Origin: an uncultured Collinsella sp.
GTDB lineage: Bacteria > Actinomycetota > Coriobacteriia > Coriobacteriales > Coriobacteriaceae
Direction: 5' to 3'
Assembly (NCBI GenBank): GCA_959599615.1
Contig: CAUGKA010000010.1
Span: forward strand, 1-24,041
DNA length: 24,041 nucleotides
The position numbers and the translations under genes were made by a program. The notes under the pieces were generated by a model. That model was given only the letters and a program-made list of their open reading frames with translations, had not been told where the DNA came from and searched no databases. Shown one piece after another: positions 14,290 through 22,880 of the stretch. How positions within the stretch are numbered: the first letter of the stretch is position 1; each line of letters starts with the position of its first letter.

Positions 14290-15093
14290 ATGGCCCATGC
14301 AACAACCCGAGCTTTCGCCGATGAGCGTCGCGCCGCCATTATGGAAATGCTCGAACATAACGCCTCAGTGCAAGTGGCAGAAATCGCCCAGACTTTTGGC
14401 GTGTCCTCCGTTACCGCCCGCGCCGACCTGGACGCGCTCGCCGAGTCCGGCAAGCTGCGCCGCACGCATGGTGGCGCTGTGTCGCTCCAGAAGCGACTGA
14501 CCGTATCCACCCAGGATCGCCGTATCAACGTCAATGTCGCCGCCAAGCAGGCCATCGCGCAAAGCGCCATCGAGCTCGTCAATGACGGCGACACGCTGCT
14601 CGTCGACTCGGGCACCACGGCGCTCGAGTTTGTCCGGCTCCTCGACCAGCGCGATGGCATCACCGTCATCACGGCCGACATTACCATTGCCGATTACATC
14701 GACGAGAGCATGCCCTCGGTCGATGTCGTCATGCTGGGCGGGGCACTGCGCAAAGGTCATCGCTATCTGTACGGACCGCTCACCATGCAGGCGCTCCAAA
14801 TGGTCCATGCCGACCTTGCCGTCATGTGCCCCGGCGCTTTTGTTCCCGGCTGCGGCTTTACGACCGACTTTCCGCAGATGGCCGAGACCAAAGCGGCTAT
14901 GGTCGGTGCTGCTCGTCAAAGCGTCGCCCTCATGGACGCCAGCAAGGTCAACGGACGTGGCATGTACCGCTTTGCCGAGCTGACCGACGTCAACGCCATC
15001 GTGATGGACCGTGACCCCGATCACGCCGTCGCCACCTCAATCGCCGAGATCGTCGACAACGCCCGCCCAAATCTCCTCATCGCCGGCGCTTAA
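14290..15093 (+). CDS. DeoR/GlpR-family transcriptional regulator
   Basis: A 267-aa repressor. It has an N-terminal winged helix-turn-helix (about 12-62, with RRAAIMEMLEHNASVQVAEI and the recognition part SSVTARADLDALAESGKLRR). The C-terminal sugar-phosphate sensing domain has DSGTTALEF and LGGALR. Members of this family, such as LacR, respond to phosphorylated sugars like tagatose 6-phosphate. With a tagatose-type aldolase divergent from it and lacAB downstream in the window, a LacR-like role is likely. The ATG has GGAG 6 nt upstream. A hairpin terminator follows the stop immediately. Confidence 0.92.
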   Translation: MAHATTRAFADERRAAIMEMLEHNASVQVAEIAQTFGVSSVTARADLDALAESGKLRRTHGGAVSLQKRLTVSTQDRRINVNVAAKQAIAQSAIELVNDGDTLLVDSGTTALEFVRLLDQRDGITVITADITIADYIDESMPSVDVVMLGGALRKGHRYLYGPLTMQALQMVHADLAVMCPGAFVPGCGFTTDFPQMAETKAAMVGAARQSVALMDASKVNGRGMYRFAELTDVNAIVMDRDPDHAVATSIAEIVDNARPNLLIAGA

Positions 15094-15096
15094 ACA

Positions 15097-15138
15097 AAAA
15101 CCACCACAAAGGTGCCTGTCCCCTTTGTGGTGGTTTGA
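15097..15138. repeat. Dispersed hairpin repeat, copy 2; also terminator
   Basis: Identical over 42 nt to 169-210, with 15-bp perfect arms (15098-15112 and 15122-15136). It sits between convergent deoR and the flavodiiron gene. On the minus strand the stem is followed by TTGTTTAAG, so it probably terminates the flavodiiron transcript. Confidence 0.75.
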
Positions 15139-15159
15139 GCGTTAAAAGTGAACGTGTCG

Positions 15160-16320
15160 TTACTTGGAGAGCTCGTCAGCGAGGGCCTCGATCTGAGCGC
15201 GCGAGGCGTCGTTGAGCGAACCCAGGACAGTCACCTTGTTCTGCGTCAGGGTGATGTCCTTCATGCCCTCGAGCTCCTTGGTCATAACCTTGGCAGCTGC
15301 AGGCGCCCAGGAACCGGCCTCGACGAGCGCCACCGTGCGGTTCTGGTAGGCATGCTCGGCGAGCGTATGGATAAAGGTGCTCATGAACGGGAAGATCTCG
15401 CCCTGATAGGTGATGGAAGCGAGCACCAGACGGTCATAGCGGAACGCATCCTCAACGGCCTCGGCCATGTCGTCGCGAGCCAAGTCAAAGACGGAGACCT
15501 TCTGGCCGCGGGCCTCGAGCGCAGATGCGAGCTCCTCAACGGCAGCCTTCAGATGGCCGTACACGCTCGCATAGGCAATGGTGATGCCCTCGTCCTCGGG
15601 CTGATAGCTCGACCAGGTGTTGTAGGTGTCGAGGTAGTAGCCCAGGTTCTCGGTCAGCACGGGGCCATGGAGCGGACAAATAATCTGGATATCCAGGTCG
15701 GCGGCCTTCTTGAGCACGGCCTGCACGAACTTGCCGAACTTCCCCACGATGCCAAAGTAGTAACGGCGTGCCTCGCAGGCCCACCCTTCCGGATCTTCGA
15801 TGTCATTGGCACCAAACTTGCCAAAGCCATCGGCACTAAAGAGCACCTTGTCGGTGGCCTCGTAAGAGAACAGCACCTCGGGCCAGTGAACGTTGGGGGC
15901 GCCGACAAACGTCAGGCTGTGGCCGCCCAGGTCGAGCACGTCGCCCTCTTTGACGACCATCTTGCGCTCGGGATAATCGGTGCCAAAGTAGTTAACCATC
16001 ATGCGGAAGGCCCCCATGCTGGCCACAATCTGCGCCTGGGGATAGCGCTCCATAAAGGCGGCGATGCCAGCGGAGTGATCGGGCTCCATATGGTGAACGA
16101 CCAGGTAATCGGGCGTGCGACCGTCGAGCACGGTTTCGATGTTACCGAGCCACTCGTCGACAAAACCGCCGTCGACCGAATCGGCGACAGCGATCTTTTC
16201 GCCCAAGATAACGTAGCTGTTGTATGCCATACCGTTCTCGGACACATCGTACTGGCCCTCGAACAGGTCAATGTCGTGATCGTCGACGCCAACGTAGCGG
16301 ATATCCTTGGTGATCTCCAT
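15160..16320 (-). CDS. Flavodiiron protein (FprA-type oxygen/NO reductase)
   Basis: A 386-aa cytoplasmic flavodiiron protein that reduces O2 to water or NO to N2O. It is a usual defence of anaerobes. The metallo-beta-lactamase-like domain holds the diiron ligands His77, Glu79 and Asp81 (HHMEPDH), His145 (NVHWP), Asp164 (SADGFG) and His218 (PLHGP). The flavodoxin domain begins near residue 247 with the FMN loop YASVYGHL. No rubredoxin domain is fused. The start MEITKDIRYV has AGGAGG upstream at about 9 nt. An in-frame extension to 16377 has no signal. It is downstream of the LacI gene on the same strand, but a promoter-like -10 in the gap suggests its own transcript. Confidence 0.95.
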   Translation of the reverse strand: MEITKDIRYVGVDDHDIDLFEGQYDVSENGMAYNSYVILGEKIAVADSVDGGFVDEWLGNIETVLDGRTPDYLVVHHMEPDHSAGIAAFMERYPQAQIVASMGAFRMMVNYFGTDYPERKMVVKEGDVLDLGGHSLTFVGAPNVHWPEVLFSYEATDKVLFSADGFGKFGANDIEDPEGWACEARRYYFGIVGKFGKFVQAVLKKAADLDIQIICPLHGPVLTENLGYYLDTYNTWSSYQPEDEGITIAYASVYGHLKAAVEELASALEARGQKVSVFDLARDDMAEAVEDAFRYDRLVLASITYQGEIFPFMSTFIHTLAEHAYQNRTVALVEAGSWAPAAAKVMTKELEGMKDITLTQNKVTVLGSLNDASRAQIEALADELSK

Positions 16321-16336
16321 CAGGCAAAGCCTCCTA

Positions 16337-16363
16337 GATAGACAAAAGAGCCCGTCTATCATA
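16337..16363 (-). promoter_or_regulatory. -10 region and inverted repeat before the flavodiiron gene
   Basis: On the minus strand TATGAT (complement of 16358-16363) matches five of six -10 positions. It overlaps the inverted repeat GATAGAC (16337-16343)/GTCTATC (16354-16360). The -35 position (GCTGTT) is poor, so an activator or a weak promoter is possible. Confidence 0.3.
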
Positions 16364-16449
16364 GCACTCGGCTGCATCCCAACAGCTATCTGCCGGCATC
16401 CTTACCGATTGTTATTGAAATGCGATAAATCGCCGTTTACCAGCACAAA

Positions 16450-17481
16450 CTATGAGCGCGGTATCGCCGTGCTATGTCGAATGATGAGCTGGCCGGGAAT
16501 ACGAATGGCAACGGTTTTGCCCGCCGTACCCGCCTCGGGAACCGCATGCTCGAACACCTCGCGCCCACGCTGATGCAAGTCAAATCGAACGGTCGTGAGC
16601 TCGTTATGTGCGACAAAGTCGTCGAGCGAGTCATCGACGCCCACCACGCTCACGTCCTCGGGCACGCGCAGACCGCTATCACGCAGCGCTGCAATGGCGC
16701 CGTTTGCCATCTGGTCGTTTGCCGCGTAAATCGCCGTCATGGTGCGGTCGTGCTCGGCCAGATATCTGCCGGCCTCGTAACCGCTGTTGGCAGACCAATC
16801 GCCCTCGAGCGGCGCCTGCGGCTTAATGTGCCCACGCTCGAGCGCGTCCTGCCAGCCGGCGCGACGAAACTGTTCATCGACCGAGAACGACGGGCCGCCG
16901 ATATAACGAATCTGCTCGTGTCCCAGCTCAAACAGATGATCCATGAGCAACAGCGAGCAGCCGTAATGGTCGGAATCGACCGTGGTCACGCGCGGATGCG
17001 CGTACATGGTAACGATGACCGTGCCAATGCCCGGCAGTGGATCAAACGTCTCAAAATCGGGCGCCATGCGACTCATGCCGATAATGATGCCGTCCACGGG
17101 CAGCGCGGCCATACGATGCGTGGCCTCGGCAAGCGAAAACTCCTCGGTCTTGGACATCTCGACCAGCGTGATGGCGCAATTATGCTCGCGAGCAGCGCTG
17201 GCGATGCCGTCGATCATTGAAAGGTTGCCAAACTTGGTAACATCGTTGACGCATAGGCCAACCGAATGGTAACGACCGCCGCGCAGCGAGCGACCGGCAT
17301 AACTCGGACGGAAGCCGAGCTCTTGCATAGCGGCCTGCACGCGCTGGCGCGTCTGCTCGTTAACGTTGGGCAAGCCGTTGGCGACGCGCGAAACCGTCTG
17401 CTGTGAAACGCCAGCAGCGCGGGCGACGTCGGCCATGGAGACCGGACGCGAACTGGTATCGTTGGACGGGCGCCTTGCCAC
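16450..17481 (-). CDS. LacI/GalR-family transcriptional regulator
   Basis: A 343-aa repressor. The N-terminal LacI helix-turn-helix (about 15-40) reads MADVARAAGVSQQTVSRVAN. A periplasmic-binding-protein-like effector domain follows (about 70-335). It starts at GTG with AAGGTGAT upstream, the only start that keeps the full helix-turn-helix with a ribosome binding site. It is divergent from galK-galT. Three operator-like sites in the shared 338-bp intergenic region make it the likely repressor of the galactose genes and of itself. Confidence 0.94.
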   Translation of the reverse strand: MARRPSNDTSSRPVSMADVARAAGVSQQTVSRVANGLPNVNEQTRQRVQAAMQELGFRPSYAGRSLRGGRYHSVGLCVNDVTKFGNLSMIDGIASAAREHNCAITLVEMSKTEEFSLAEATHRMAALPVDGIIIGMSRMAPDFETFDPLPGIGTVIVTMYAHPRVTTVDSDHYGCSLLLMDHLFELGHEQIRYIGGPSFSVDEQFRRAGWQDALERGHIKPQAPLEGDWSANSGYEAGRYLAEHDRTMTAIYAANDQMANGAIAALRDSGLRVPEDVSVVGVDDSLDDFVAHNELTTVRFDLHQRGREVFEHAVPEAGTAGKTVAIRIPGQLIIRHSTAIPRS

Positions 17482-17574
17482 AGGATCACCTTCACCCTTG
17501 CGAGATCTGAATAGCGTGAATGCCGGCCCGGGCAGAAATACACCCCGCGCCGAAGCCCACTATCGTCGGACGCA

Positions 17575-17588
17575 TGTTAACGTACTCT
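17575..17588. promoter_or_regulatory. LacI-type operator O1
   Basis: TGTTAACGTACTCT has the central CG typical of LacI-family operators. It lies about 27 bp downstream of a TATAAA -10 candidate for the lacI gene (minus strand, complement of 17615-17620), where binding would block elongation. Confidence 0.5.
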
Positions 17589-17697
17589 ACTTTTTCTATC
17601 TGCATCTCTTCTGCTTTATAAGTCCATACGGCAGTACCGTTCACGGCTGTATTTCTACCAATTACCAGATTCTCAAAAAGTGACAAGCAATGTGTTA

Positions 17698-17711
17698 TGA
17701 GTACGTTAACA
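17698..17711. promoter_or_regulatory. LacI-type operator O2
   Basis: TGAGTACGTTAACA is the reverse complement of the core seen in O1 and O3. The surrounding bases extend the symmetry (GTTATG on the left, CATAAC on the right), making this the most symmetrical of the three copies. Confidence 0.55.
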
Positions 17712-17724
17712 TAACCCGTAACGT

Positions 17725-17754
17725 GCGGCATCGTGAACGCTTGGTTCATGCCGC
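17725..17754. promoter_or_regulatory. Inverted repeat in the galK upstream region
   Basis: GCGGCA-TCG-TGAAC (17725-17738) can pair with GTTCATGCCGC (17744-17754), leaving a 3-nt bulge. It lies between operators O2 and O3. It may be a leader hairpin or a second regulator's site. Confidence 0.35.
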
Positions 17755-17761
17755 TTCAAGT

Positions 17762-17775
17762 TGTTAACGTACTCA
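17762..17775. promoter_or_regulatory. LacI-type operator O3
   Basis: TGTTAACGTACTCA lies 45 bp before the galK start codon. O1, O2 and O3 are 61-187 bp apart, which would allow DNA looping by a multimeric repressor. I could not find a convincing -35/-10 pair for galK. Confidence 0.55.
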
Positions 17776-17819
17776 TAACGACGCAAAACTCACCCGTGCG
17801 CGCCAAGGAAAGGACTCCC

Positions 17820-19025
17820 ATGACCGCCCCCGACGAAAAGACACTCGCCACGCTCACCAAGCTGTTTGAGGAGGAGTTTGGACCCATCGGCAACCGCCAG
17901 GTGCTCTACGTGCACGCGCCCGGCCGTTCCGAGATCAGCGGCAACCACACCGACCACGAGGGCGGCCACGTTATCGCCGGCTCGCTCGATGTCGCCGTCG
18001 ATGGCATCGCCGTGGCAACCGATTCCAACAAGATTCGCGTCGCCGACGAGGGCTATCCTACGTTTGAGATCACGCTCGACACGCTAGACATTCAGGAGTC
18101 CGAGAAGGGCACGTCCGCGAGCCTCGTCCGCGGCATGGCCCATGAAATCGCTGCTCTGGGCGTTGAGCCCCACGGCTTCGACTTTGCCTTCACCTGCTCC
18201 GTCCCCTCGGGCGGTGGCCTTTCCAGCTCTGCCGCCGTCGAGGCCGCGTACGGTCGTGCCATGGAGACGCTCTGGGGCGCGCCCGCCATTGAGCCCGTCA
18301 CGCTCGCTCAGATGAGCCAGCGCACCGAGAACAACTACTACGGCAAGCCCTGCGGTCTGATGGACCAGGCCGCCGTGTGCCTGGGCGGCCTTGCCTACAT
18401 GGACTTTGAGGACCAGGCTCAGCCTAAAACCCAGAAGCTCGAGCTCAACTTTGAGGATCACGGCTATGCGCTCGTGCTCGTTAAAGTTGGCGCCGACCAT
18501 GTGGCAGCCACCGACGACTACGCCGCTGTTCCGCGCGAGATGCAGGACGTCGCCGCCGAGTTTGGCAAGGCACGCCTGTGCGAGGTAAACGTGGCGGACT
18601 TTGACGCCAAGCTCCCCGAGCTGCGCGCCAAGCTGGGCGACCGCGCCTGCCTGCGCGCCGTTCATTACTGGTACGAGAACGGCCTGGTCGATAAGCGCTG
18701 GGCGGCCCTGAACGCCGGCGACATTGACCAGTTCCTGGTCCTGACGCGTGAGTCCGGCGCCAGCTCCGCCATGTACCTGCAGAATGTTGTTGCCAAACTG
18801 GGTGCCGAGCAGCCTTCCATGTACGCGCTTGCTCTTGCCGAGCATGTGCTCGACGGCCGTGGCGCCGTTCGTATCCACGGCGGCGGCTTTGGCGGTACCA
18901 TCCAGGCCTTCGTGCCGCTCGAGCTGGTCGACACCTTCATTGCCAAGATGAACGGCTGGCTTGGCGAGGGCTCTGCCCGCCACTACGCGATTTCTGACAA
19001 GGGGGCTTACGCGGCATGGCTGTAA
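17820..19025 (+). CDS. galK: Galactokinase
   Basis: Phosphorylates galactose to galactose 1-phosphate with ATP. It is the first committed step of the Leloir pathway. The 401-aa GHMP kinase shows the galactokinase signature GRSEISGNHTDHEGG (35-49), the ATP-binding PSGGGLSSSAAVE and a late glycine-rich GGGFGGTI. GNHTDH in place of GEHTDY is common in clostridial-type galactokinases. The start at 17820 has AAAGGA just upstream. An extension to 17733 would run through operator O3 and is unlikely. It overlaps galT by 10 bp and is controlled, by inference, by the divergent LacI protein. Confidence 0.96.
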   Translation: MTAPDEKTLATLTKLFEEEFGPIGNRQVLYVHAPGRSEISGNHTDHEGGHVIAGSLDVAVDGIAVATDSNKIRVADEGYPTFEITLDTLDIQESEKGTSASLVRGMAHEIAALGVEPHGFDFAFTCSVPSGGGLSSSAAVEAAYGRAMETLWGAPAIEPVTLAQMSQRTENNYYGKPCGLMDQAAVCLGGLAYMDFEDQAQPKTQKLELNFEDHGYALVLVKVGADHVAATDDYAAVPREMQDVAAEFGKARLCEVNVADFDAKLPELRAKLGDRACLRAVHYWYENGLVDKRWAALNAGDIDQFLVLTRESGASSAMYLQNVVAKLGAEQPSMYALALAEHVLDGRGAVRIHGGGFGGTIQAFVPLELVDTFIAKMNGWLGEGSARHYAISDKGAYAAWL

Positions 19026-20644
19026 TGACTGATGTGCGCGAGGCCGCGCAGGGCCTCATCGAATATGCCATCCACCGATCGATGATCGGCCAGGACGATC
19101 GCATCTGGGCATACAACACCGTTCTCGAGTGCATCGGCGCCACGGGGCCGGCACTCGACATGGCCTGGGCACTCCAGGTTGAGAAACTCTCGCTCTTGCA
19201 CCCCGATACCCTCCCCGACTTTGACCTTGAAGGCACGCTTGCCGCGCTTGCCGAGGCCGCCGTTGCCAACGGCGCCGCCGAGGACACGGCGTCGGGCCGC
19301 GATCGCATCGCCATGCGCATCATGGGCGCGCTCATGCCGAGGCCTTCGGTTGTAAACGAGGAATTCAATGGGCGTATGGGCGTCAACGAGCCCCGTGCCG
19401 CGACCGACTGGTTCTACGGCCTGTGCTGCGACGCCGGCTACGTGCGCCGTGCCGCCATCGCGCGCAACATCAAATGGAGCACCCCCACCAACTGGGGCGA
19501 TCTTGAGATCACCATCAACCTGTCCAAGCCCGAGAAGGACCCGCGCGATATCGCCGCGGCAGGTGCAGCTAAGAACACGGACGAGAAGTATCCCGCCTGC
19601 CAGCTCTGCATCGAAAACGAGGGCTATCCCGGACGCTCCGCCGCAGCCGACGGCGGAGCTCACCCCGCCCGCCAGAATCTGCGCGTTATCCCCATCCAGC
19701 TCGACGGCGAGCGCTGGGGCTTCCAGTACAGCCCGTACGCGTACTTTAACGAGCACTGCATTGCCATGAGCTCCGAGCATCGTCCGATGCACGTCGACCG
19801 CAAGGGCCTGACCTGCCTGCTCGACTTTGTGGACCTGTTCCCGCATTACTTCATCGGCTCCAACGCCGACCTGCCCATCGTGGGCGGCTCGATCTTGTCG
19901 CACGACCACTTCCAGGGCGGCGCACACGAGTTCCCCATGATGCACGCCGCCGAGGTCTCGCAGTTTAGCGTGCCCGGTTTTGACCAGGTCAGCGGTAGCG
20001 TGCTGCAGTGGCCGCTCTCGGTGCTGCGCCTGCGCTCGCATGACCGCGCTCAGCTGCTCGATGCCGCCGAGAAGATTATCCTCGCCTGGCGCGAGTGGAG
20101 CGATGAGTCTGTTGGCGTCATCGCGCACACAGCCGATGGCGTGGCGCACAACACCGTGACGCCCGTCATTCGCCGCGTAGACTCCCGCGGCAACGCCGGC
20201 GGCGAAATCTACGAGGCCTACCTGGCGCTTCGCTGCAACATCACGACCGACGAGCATCCGCTGGGCGTTTTCCACCCGCATGCCGAGTATCACCACATTA
20301 AGAAGGAGAACATCGGCCTGATCGAGGTCATGGGCCTGGCGATTTTGCCGCCGCGCTTGGTTCCCGAGCTCGGCGCTGTCCGCGAGCACCTGCTGGCGGC
20401 CAAGGCCGATGCCAGCTACGATCTCGCCGGTGCGCTCGAGGGCGATGATCTTTGCCGCAGCCACGCTGCATGGGCCGAGGACGTTTTTGCCCGCCGCGCC
20501 GACGAGCTTACGGCCGACAACGCCATCGATATCCTGCACGAGGAGGTCGGCGTGGTGTTTGGCCACGTACTCGACAACGCCGGCGTCTTTAAGTGGGACG
20601 AAGCCGGCCGCGCCGCCCAACAGCGCTTCATCGACTCGCTGTAG
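19016..20644 (+). CDS. galT: UDP-glucose--hexose-1-phosphate uridylyltransferase (GalT family 2)
   Basis: Exchanges galactose 1-phosphate and UDP-glucose to give glucose 1-phosphate and UDP-galactose. The 542-aa length and blocks such as RPMHVDRKGLTCLLDFVDLF, FIGSNADLPIVGGSILSHDH and HFQGG identify the long, Firmicutes-type GalT family rather than the short E. coli type. The active-site histidine region is around SHDHFQGG. The start overlaps the end of galK. A second in-frame ATG at 19025 sits in a TAATG overlap with the galK stop and is an equally possible start. galE, needed to recycle UDP-galactose, is not in this window. A strong terminator follows. Confidence 0.95.
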   Translation: MAVMTDVREAAQGLIEYAIHRSMIGQDDRIWAYNTVLECIGATGPALDMAWALQVEKLSLLHPDTLPDFDLEGTLAALAEAAVANGAAEDTASGRDRIAMRIMGALMPRPSVVNEEFNGRMGVNEPRAATDWFYGLCCDAGYVRRAAIARNIKWSTPTNWGDLEITINLSKPEKDPRDIAAAGAAKNTDEKYPACQLCIENEGYPGRSAAADGGAHPARQNLRVIPIQLDGERWGFQYSPYAYFNEHCIAMSSEHRPMHVDRKGLTCLLDFVDLFPHYFIGSNADLPIVGGSILSHDHFQGGAHEFPMMHAAEVSQFSVPGFDQVSGSVLQWPLSVLRLRSHDRAQLLDAAEKIILAWREWSDESVGVIAHTADGVAHNTVTPVIRRVDSRGNAGGEIYEAYLALRCNITTDEHPLGVFHPHAEYHHIKKENIGLIEVMGLAILPPRLVPELGAVREHLLAAKADASYDLAGALEGDDLCRSHAAWAEDVFARRADELTADNAIDILHEEVGVVFGHVLDNAGVFKWDEAGRAAQQRFIDSL

Positions 20645-20694
20645 CATACGAGTTCGAGCCTCATCAGCGGCCACGACACAACCGCCCACACGAC

Positions 20695-20736
20695 AACGGC
20701 GCCCGCCGGCAACATCGCCGACGGGCGCCGTTTTTT
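20695..20736 (+). terminator. Terminator of galKT
   Basis: AACGGCGCCCG (20695-20705) pairs perfectly with CGGGCGCCGTT (20722-20732) and runs into TTTTTT (20731-20736). It lies 50 bp after the galT stop. Confidence 0.85.
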
Positions 20737-20743
20737 GAGTGCA

Positions 20744-20795
20744 GTCATTGGGGACGCTCTTAAACGACCAGTCATTAAAGAGCATCCCCAATGAC
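20744..20795. repeat. Palindromic element between galT and lacC (first of two)
   Basis: Arms 20744-20761 and 20778-20795 are 18 bp with one mismatch and enclose a 16-nt loop. No T-run follows. The motif GTCATT recurs in the loop and TGACTAATGAC follows the right arm, giving extra internal symmetry. Confidence 0.65.
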
Positions 20796-20804
20796 TAATG
20801 ACTC

Positions 20805-20868
20805 GAGCGTGGAAAATCTCCCTCTTTAAGCTCGTATGGGCACCAAAAACGGGAGATTATCCACGCTC
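20805..20868. repeat. Palindromic element between galT and lacC (second of two)
   Basis: GAGCGTGGA (20805-20813) and AATCTCCC (20815-20822) pair with GGGAGATT (20851-20858) and TCCACGCTC (20860-20868). One mismatch separates the two helices, and the loop is 28 nt. It lies 22 bp after the lacC stop and could protect or end the lac transcript, but it has no T-run. Confidence 0.65.
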
Positions 20869-20890
20869 ATTCTATTAGGAGTCACAACCG

Positions 20891-21826
20891 CTACAACTCT
20901 ACGACCTCAACGCTGTTGTAGATCTCGTCCCAGCGGTCCATAACCAGGTGGCCGGTCTTGGGATCCATGGCGTTGAGCTTGCCGCAGGTATTGGCGGTCT
21001 TGAGCACCGTGACGTCGTCGGCACCAGCAGCAATGGCATGCGCAAAGCCGGCGATGGTCGAGTCACCGGAACCCGTCGCGTTCACAGCTGCAATTGCGGG
21101 TGTCTTGGCGCGGAACGCGCGGCCCTCATGGAAGCCCACCGACCCGGCAGCGCCCATCGAAACGACAACCCAGGGGATACCGGCAAAGCGGCCATCGGCG
21201 GCAAGCGCCTCACGCAGGGCATCGACATCATCGGTCGTAAAGGACGTACCCAGCAGGCCGTTAATCTCGGTCAGGTTGGGCTTTACAAGCTCAGGCTTAG
21301 CGTCGGACTCCAGCGCGGCTTCCAGCGATGCACCCGAAGTGTCGAGCAGCACCTTGGCGCCCGCCTCCTCGGCGATCTTGACGAGTTCGGCGTAGTAGCC
21401 GGCATCGACGCCACGCGGCAGTGAGCCTGAAAGCGTCACAACGTCCGCCTTCGCTGCAAGCTCGGCGAACTTAGCCGTAAAGGCCTCGAGCTCGGCCGGG
21501 GCGATCTGCGGGCCGCTCTCCAGCAGCTCGGTCTGATTACCCTCGTGCAGAATATTCAGGCAAATGCGCGTCTCACCGGCAATGGGCACAAAGTCGTTCT
21601 TGACGCCGTCAGCATCCATAAGCTCGGCCATATAGGCGCCCATGTGGCCGCCGAGCAGGCCGGTCGCGAGCACATCGTCGCCCAGCTGCAGCAGCACACG
21701 GCTCACGTTGAGGCCCTTGCCGCCAGCGGTCTTTTCGGGCGTCACACGGTTAACATCGTCGATGATCAGCTTGTCGAGCTGATAGCGCGTATCAATCGAC
21801 GGGTTCATGGTAACGGTCAGAATCAT
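20891..21826 (-). CDS. lacC: Tagatose-6-phosphate kinase (PfkB family)
   Basis: Phosphorylates tagatose 6-phosphate (possibly fructose phosphates too) with ATP to the 1,6-bisphosphate. The 311-aa PfkB-family kinase starts MILTVTMNPSIDTRYQL, with GGKGLNVSR (35-43) and the anion-hole/catalytic motif GSGDST (252-257, catalytic Asp255). These features match LacC and 1-phosphofructokinase, and the GSGDS form plus the lacAB neighbours favour LacC. The start at 21826 has AGGAG 7 nt upstream. An in-frame extension to 21868 lacks a signal. It is the last gene of the lacA-lacB-epimerase-lacC run, 53 bp after the epimerase. Confidence 0.92.
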   Translation of the reverse strand: MILTVTMNPSIDTRYQLDKLIIDDVNRVTPEKTAGGKGLNVSRVLLQLGDDVLATGLLGGHMGAYMAELMDADGVKNDFVPIAGETRICLNILHEGNQTELLESGPQIAPAELEAFTAKFAELAAKADVVTLSGSLPRGVDAGYYAELVKIAEEAGAKVLLDTSGASLEAALESDAKPELVKPNLTEINGLLGTSFTTDDVDALREALAADGRFAGIPWVVVSMGAAGSVGFHEGRAFRAKTPAIAAVNATGSGDSTIAGFAHAIAAGADDVTVLKTANTCGKLNAMDPKTGHLVMDRWDEIYNSVEVVEL

Positions 21827-21879
21827 ATTGAACTCCTGTTCCGGGGCGGCATGACCCACCCCAAACATACGATAGCTCT

Positions 21880-22761
21880 TTAAAGGATCTCGATCTCAAA
21901 ACCGCGGGTGACGGTCTCCCCCGGCTTGGCAACCAGGCAGCCACGCTTGTGCTCGAGGATATCATCCTCGTCGGAGCAGGTGGACAGGCCGCCCCACGGT
22001 TCCACGGCCACAAAGTCGCCCTCGGGCTTGCTCCACACAATCAGGTACGGCATATCGGGGAACGTTAGGCGCACGCCCTTGTCCTCGGTTTTCTTGGTCA
22101 GCGTAACCACGCGGCTCTCGAGCACGTCGAAGATGGTCTCGGCAAAGTCAAAGAGTTCGTGGGTCAGCGGCAGGTCGTGGCCGACCATCGGGTTTTTGCT
22201 GCGATGCTCGACATCAATCAGGCCCGTCGAGGGAACGGCAGTACAGAGCTCGGCGGCCTCACGCTGCTCAAAACGGAGCTCGTAATCGTCATAGGACTCG
22301 CCCTCGTCGAGCGGGCACGTAAAGCCGGGGTGACCGCCCACAAAGAACGGCATGTCCTCGGTACCCTCATTGGTCACCTCGTACGACACGGCCACCTTTT
22401 CCGAATCGATCGCGTAACGAGCAACGATCTTAAACGGATACGGGTACTGCTCGAGCAACTCGGCATGGTCGGCAGAGCTCAGGCTCAGCGCAACCATGTT
22501 ATCGCCCTGCTCCTCGAGCTTCCACTCCTGCTTGCGGGCAAAGCCGTGGCGGGCAAGCTTGACCTCGCGGCCGCCCATGGTCATCGCGCGGCCGTCACGA
22601 AGGCCGCCGCAAATCGGAAAGCAAATGGGTGCCTGGCCCGACCAGACCGAAGGATCGCCCTGCCACAGGTACTCGCGACCGTTGGCTTTAATCGAAGTGA
22701 ACAATCCTCCAGCCGTGCTCAGTGCCACGCGAACAGAACCGTTATCAAGAACAAACTCCAT
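21880..22761 (-). CDS. Aldose 1-epimerase family protein (LacX-like)
   Basis: A 293-aa galactose-mutarotase-like protein, probably interconverting anomers of galactose or galactose 6-phosphate. It has ARHGFARKQEW near residue 70, GGHPGF (HPGF block near 145) and VAVEPWGG near 250, as in the epimerase fold. Its length and its place next to lacA, lacB and lacC match LacX of lactococcal lac operons rather than the longer GalM. The ATG has GGGAAGG upstream at a good distance. The stop lies 53 bp before the lacC start, so the two are cotranscribed. Confidence 0.88.
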   Translation of the reverse strand: MEFVLDNGSVRVALSTAGGLFTSIKANGREYLWQGDPSVWSGQAPICFPICGGLRDGRAMTMGGREVKLARHGFARKQEWKLEEQGDNMVALSLSSADHAELLEQYPYPFKIVARYAIDSEKVAVSYEVTNEGTEDMPFFVGGHPGFTCPLDEGESYDDYELRFEQREAAELCTAVPSTGLIDVEHRSKNPMVGHDLPLTHELFDFAETIFDVLESRVVTLTKKTEDKGVRLTFPDMPYLIVWSKPEGDFVAVEPWGGLSTCSDEDDILEHKRGCLVAKPGETVTRGFEIEIL

Positions 22762-22880
22762 AGGAGCCTTCCCTTTCTTACGCCAGCCCGCCGAGTGAAT
22801 AGGGCTGATAGAAAACCGGCCCGCGCCCCCTCACAGAAACGCGAGCCGTCAACGGACTAGTAAATTACGCCGGATACCCG

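Noticed and set aside
19007..20791. Long minus-strand open frame (594 codons) opposite galT
   Set aside because: Antisense to galT, without a start signal or recognisable domains, and it would run through the galT terminator.
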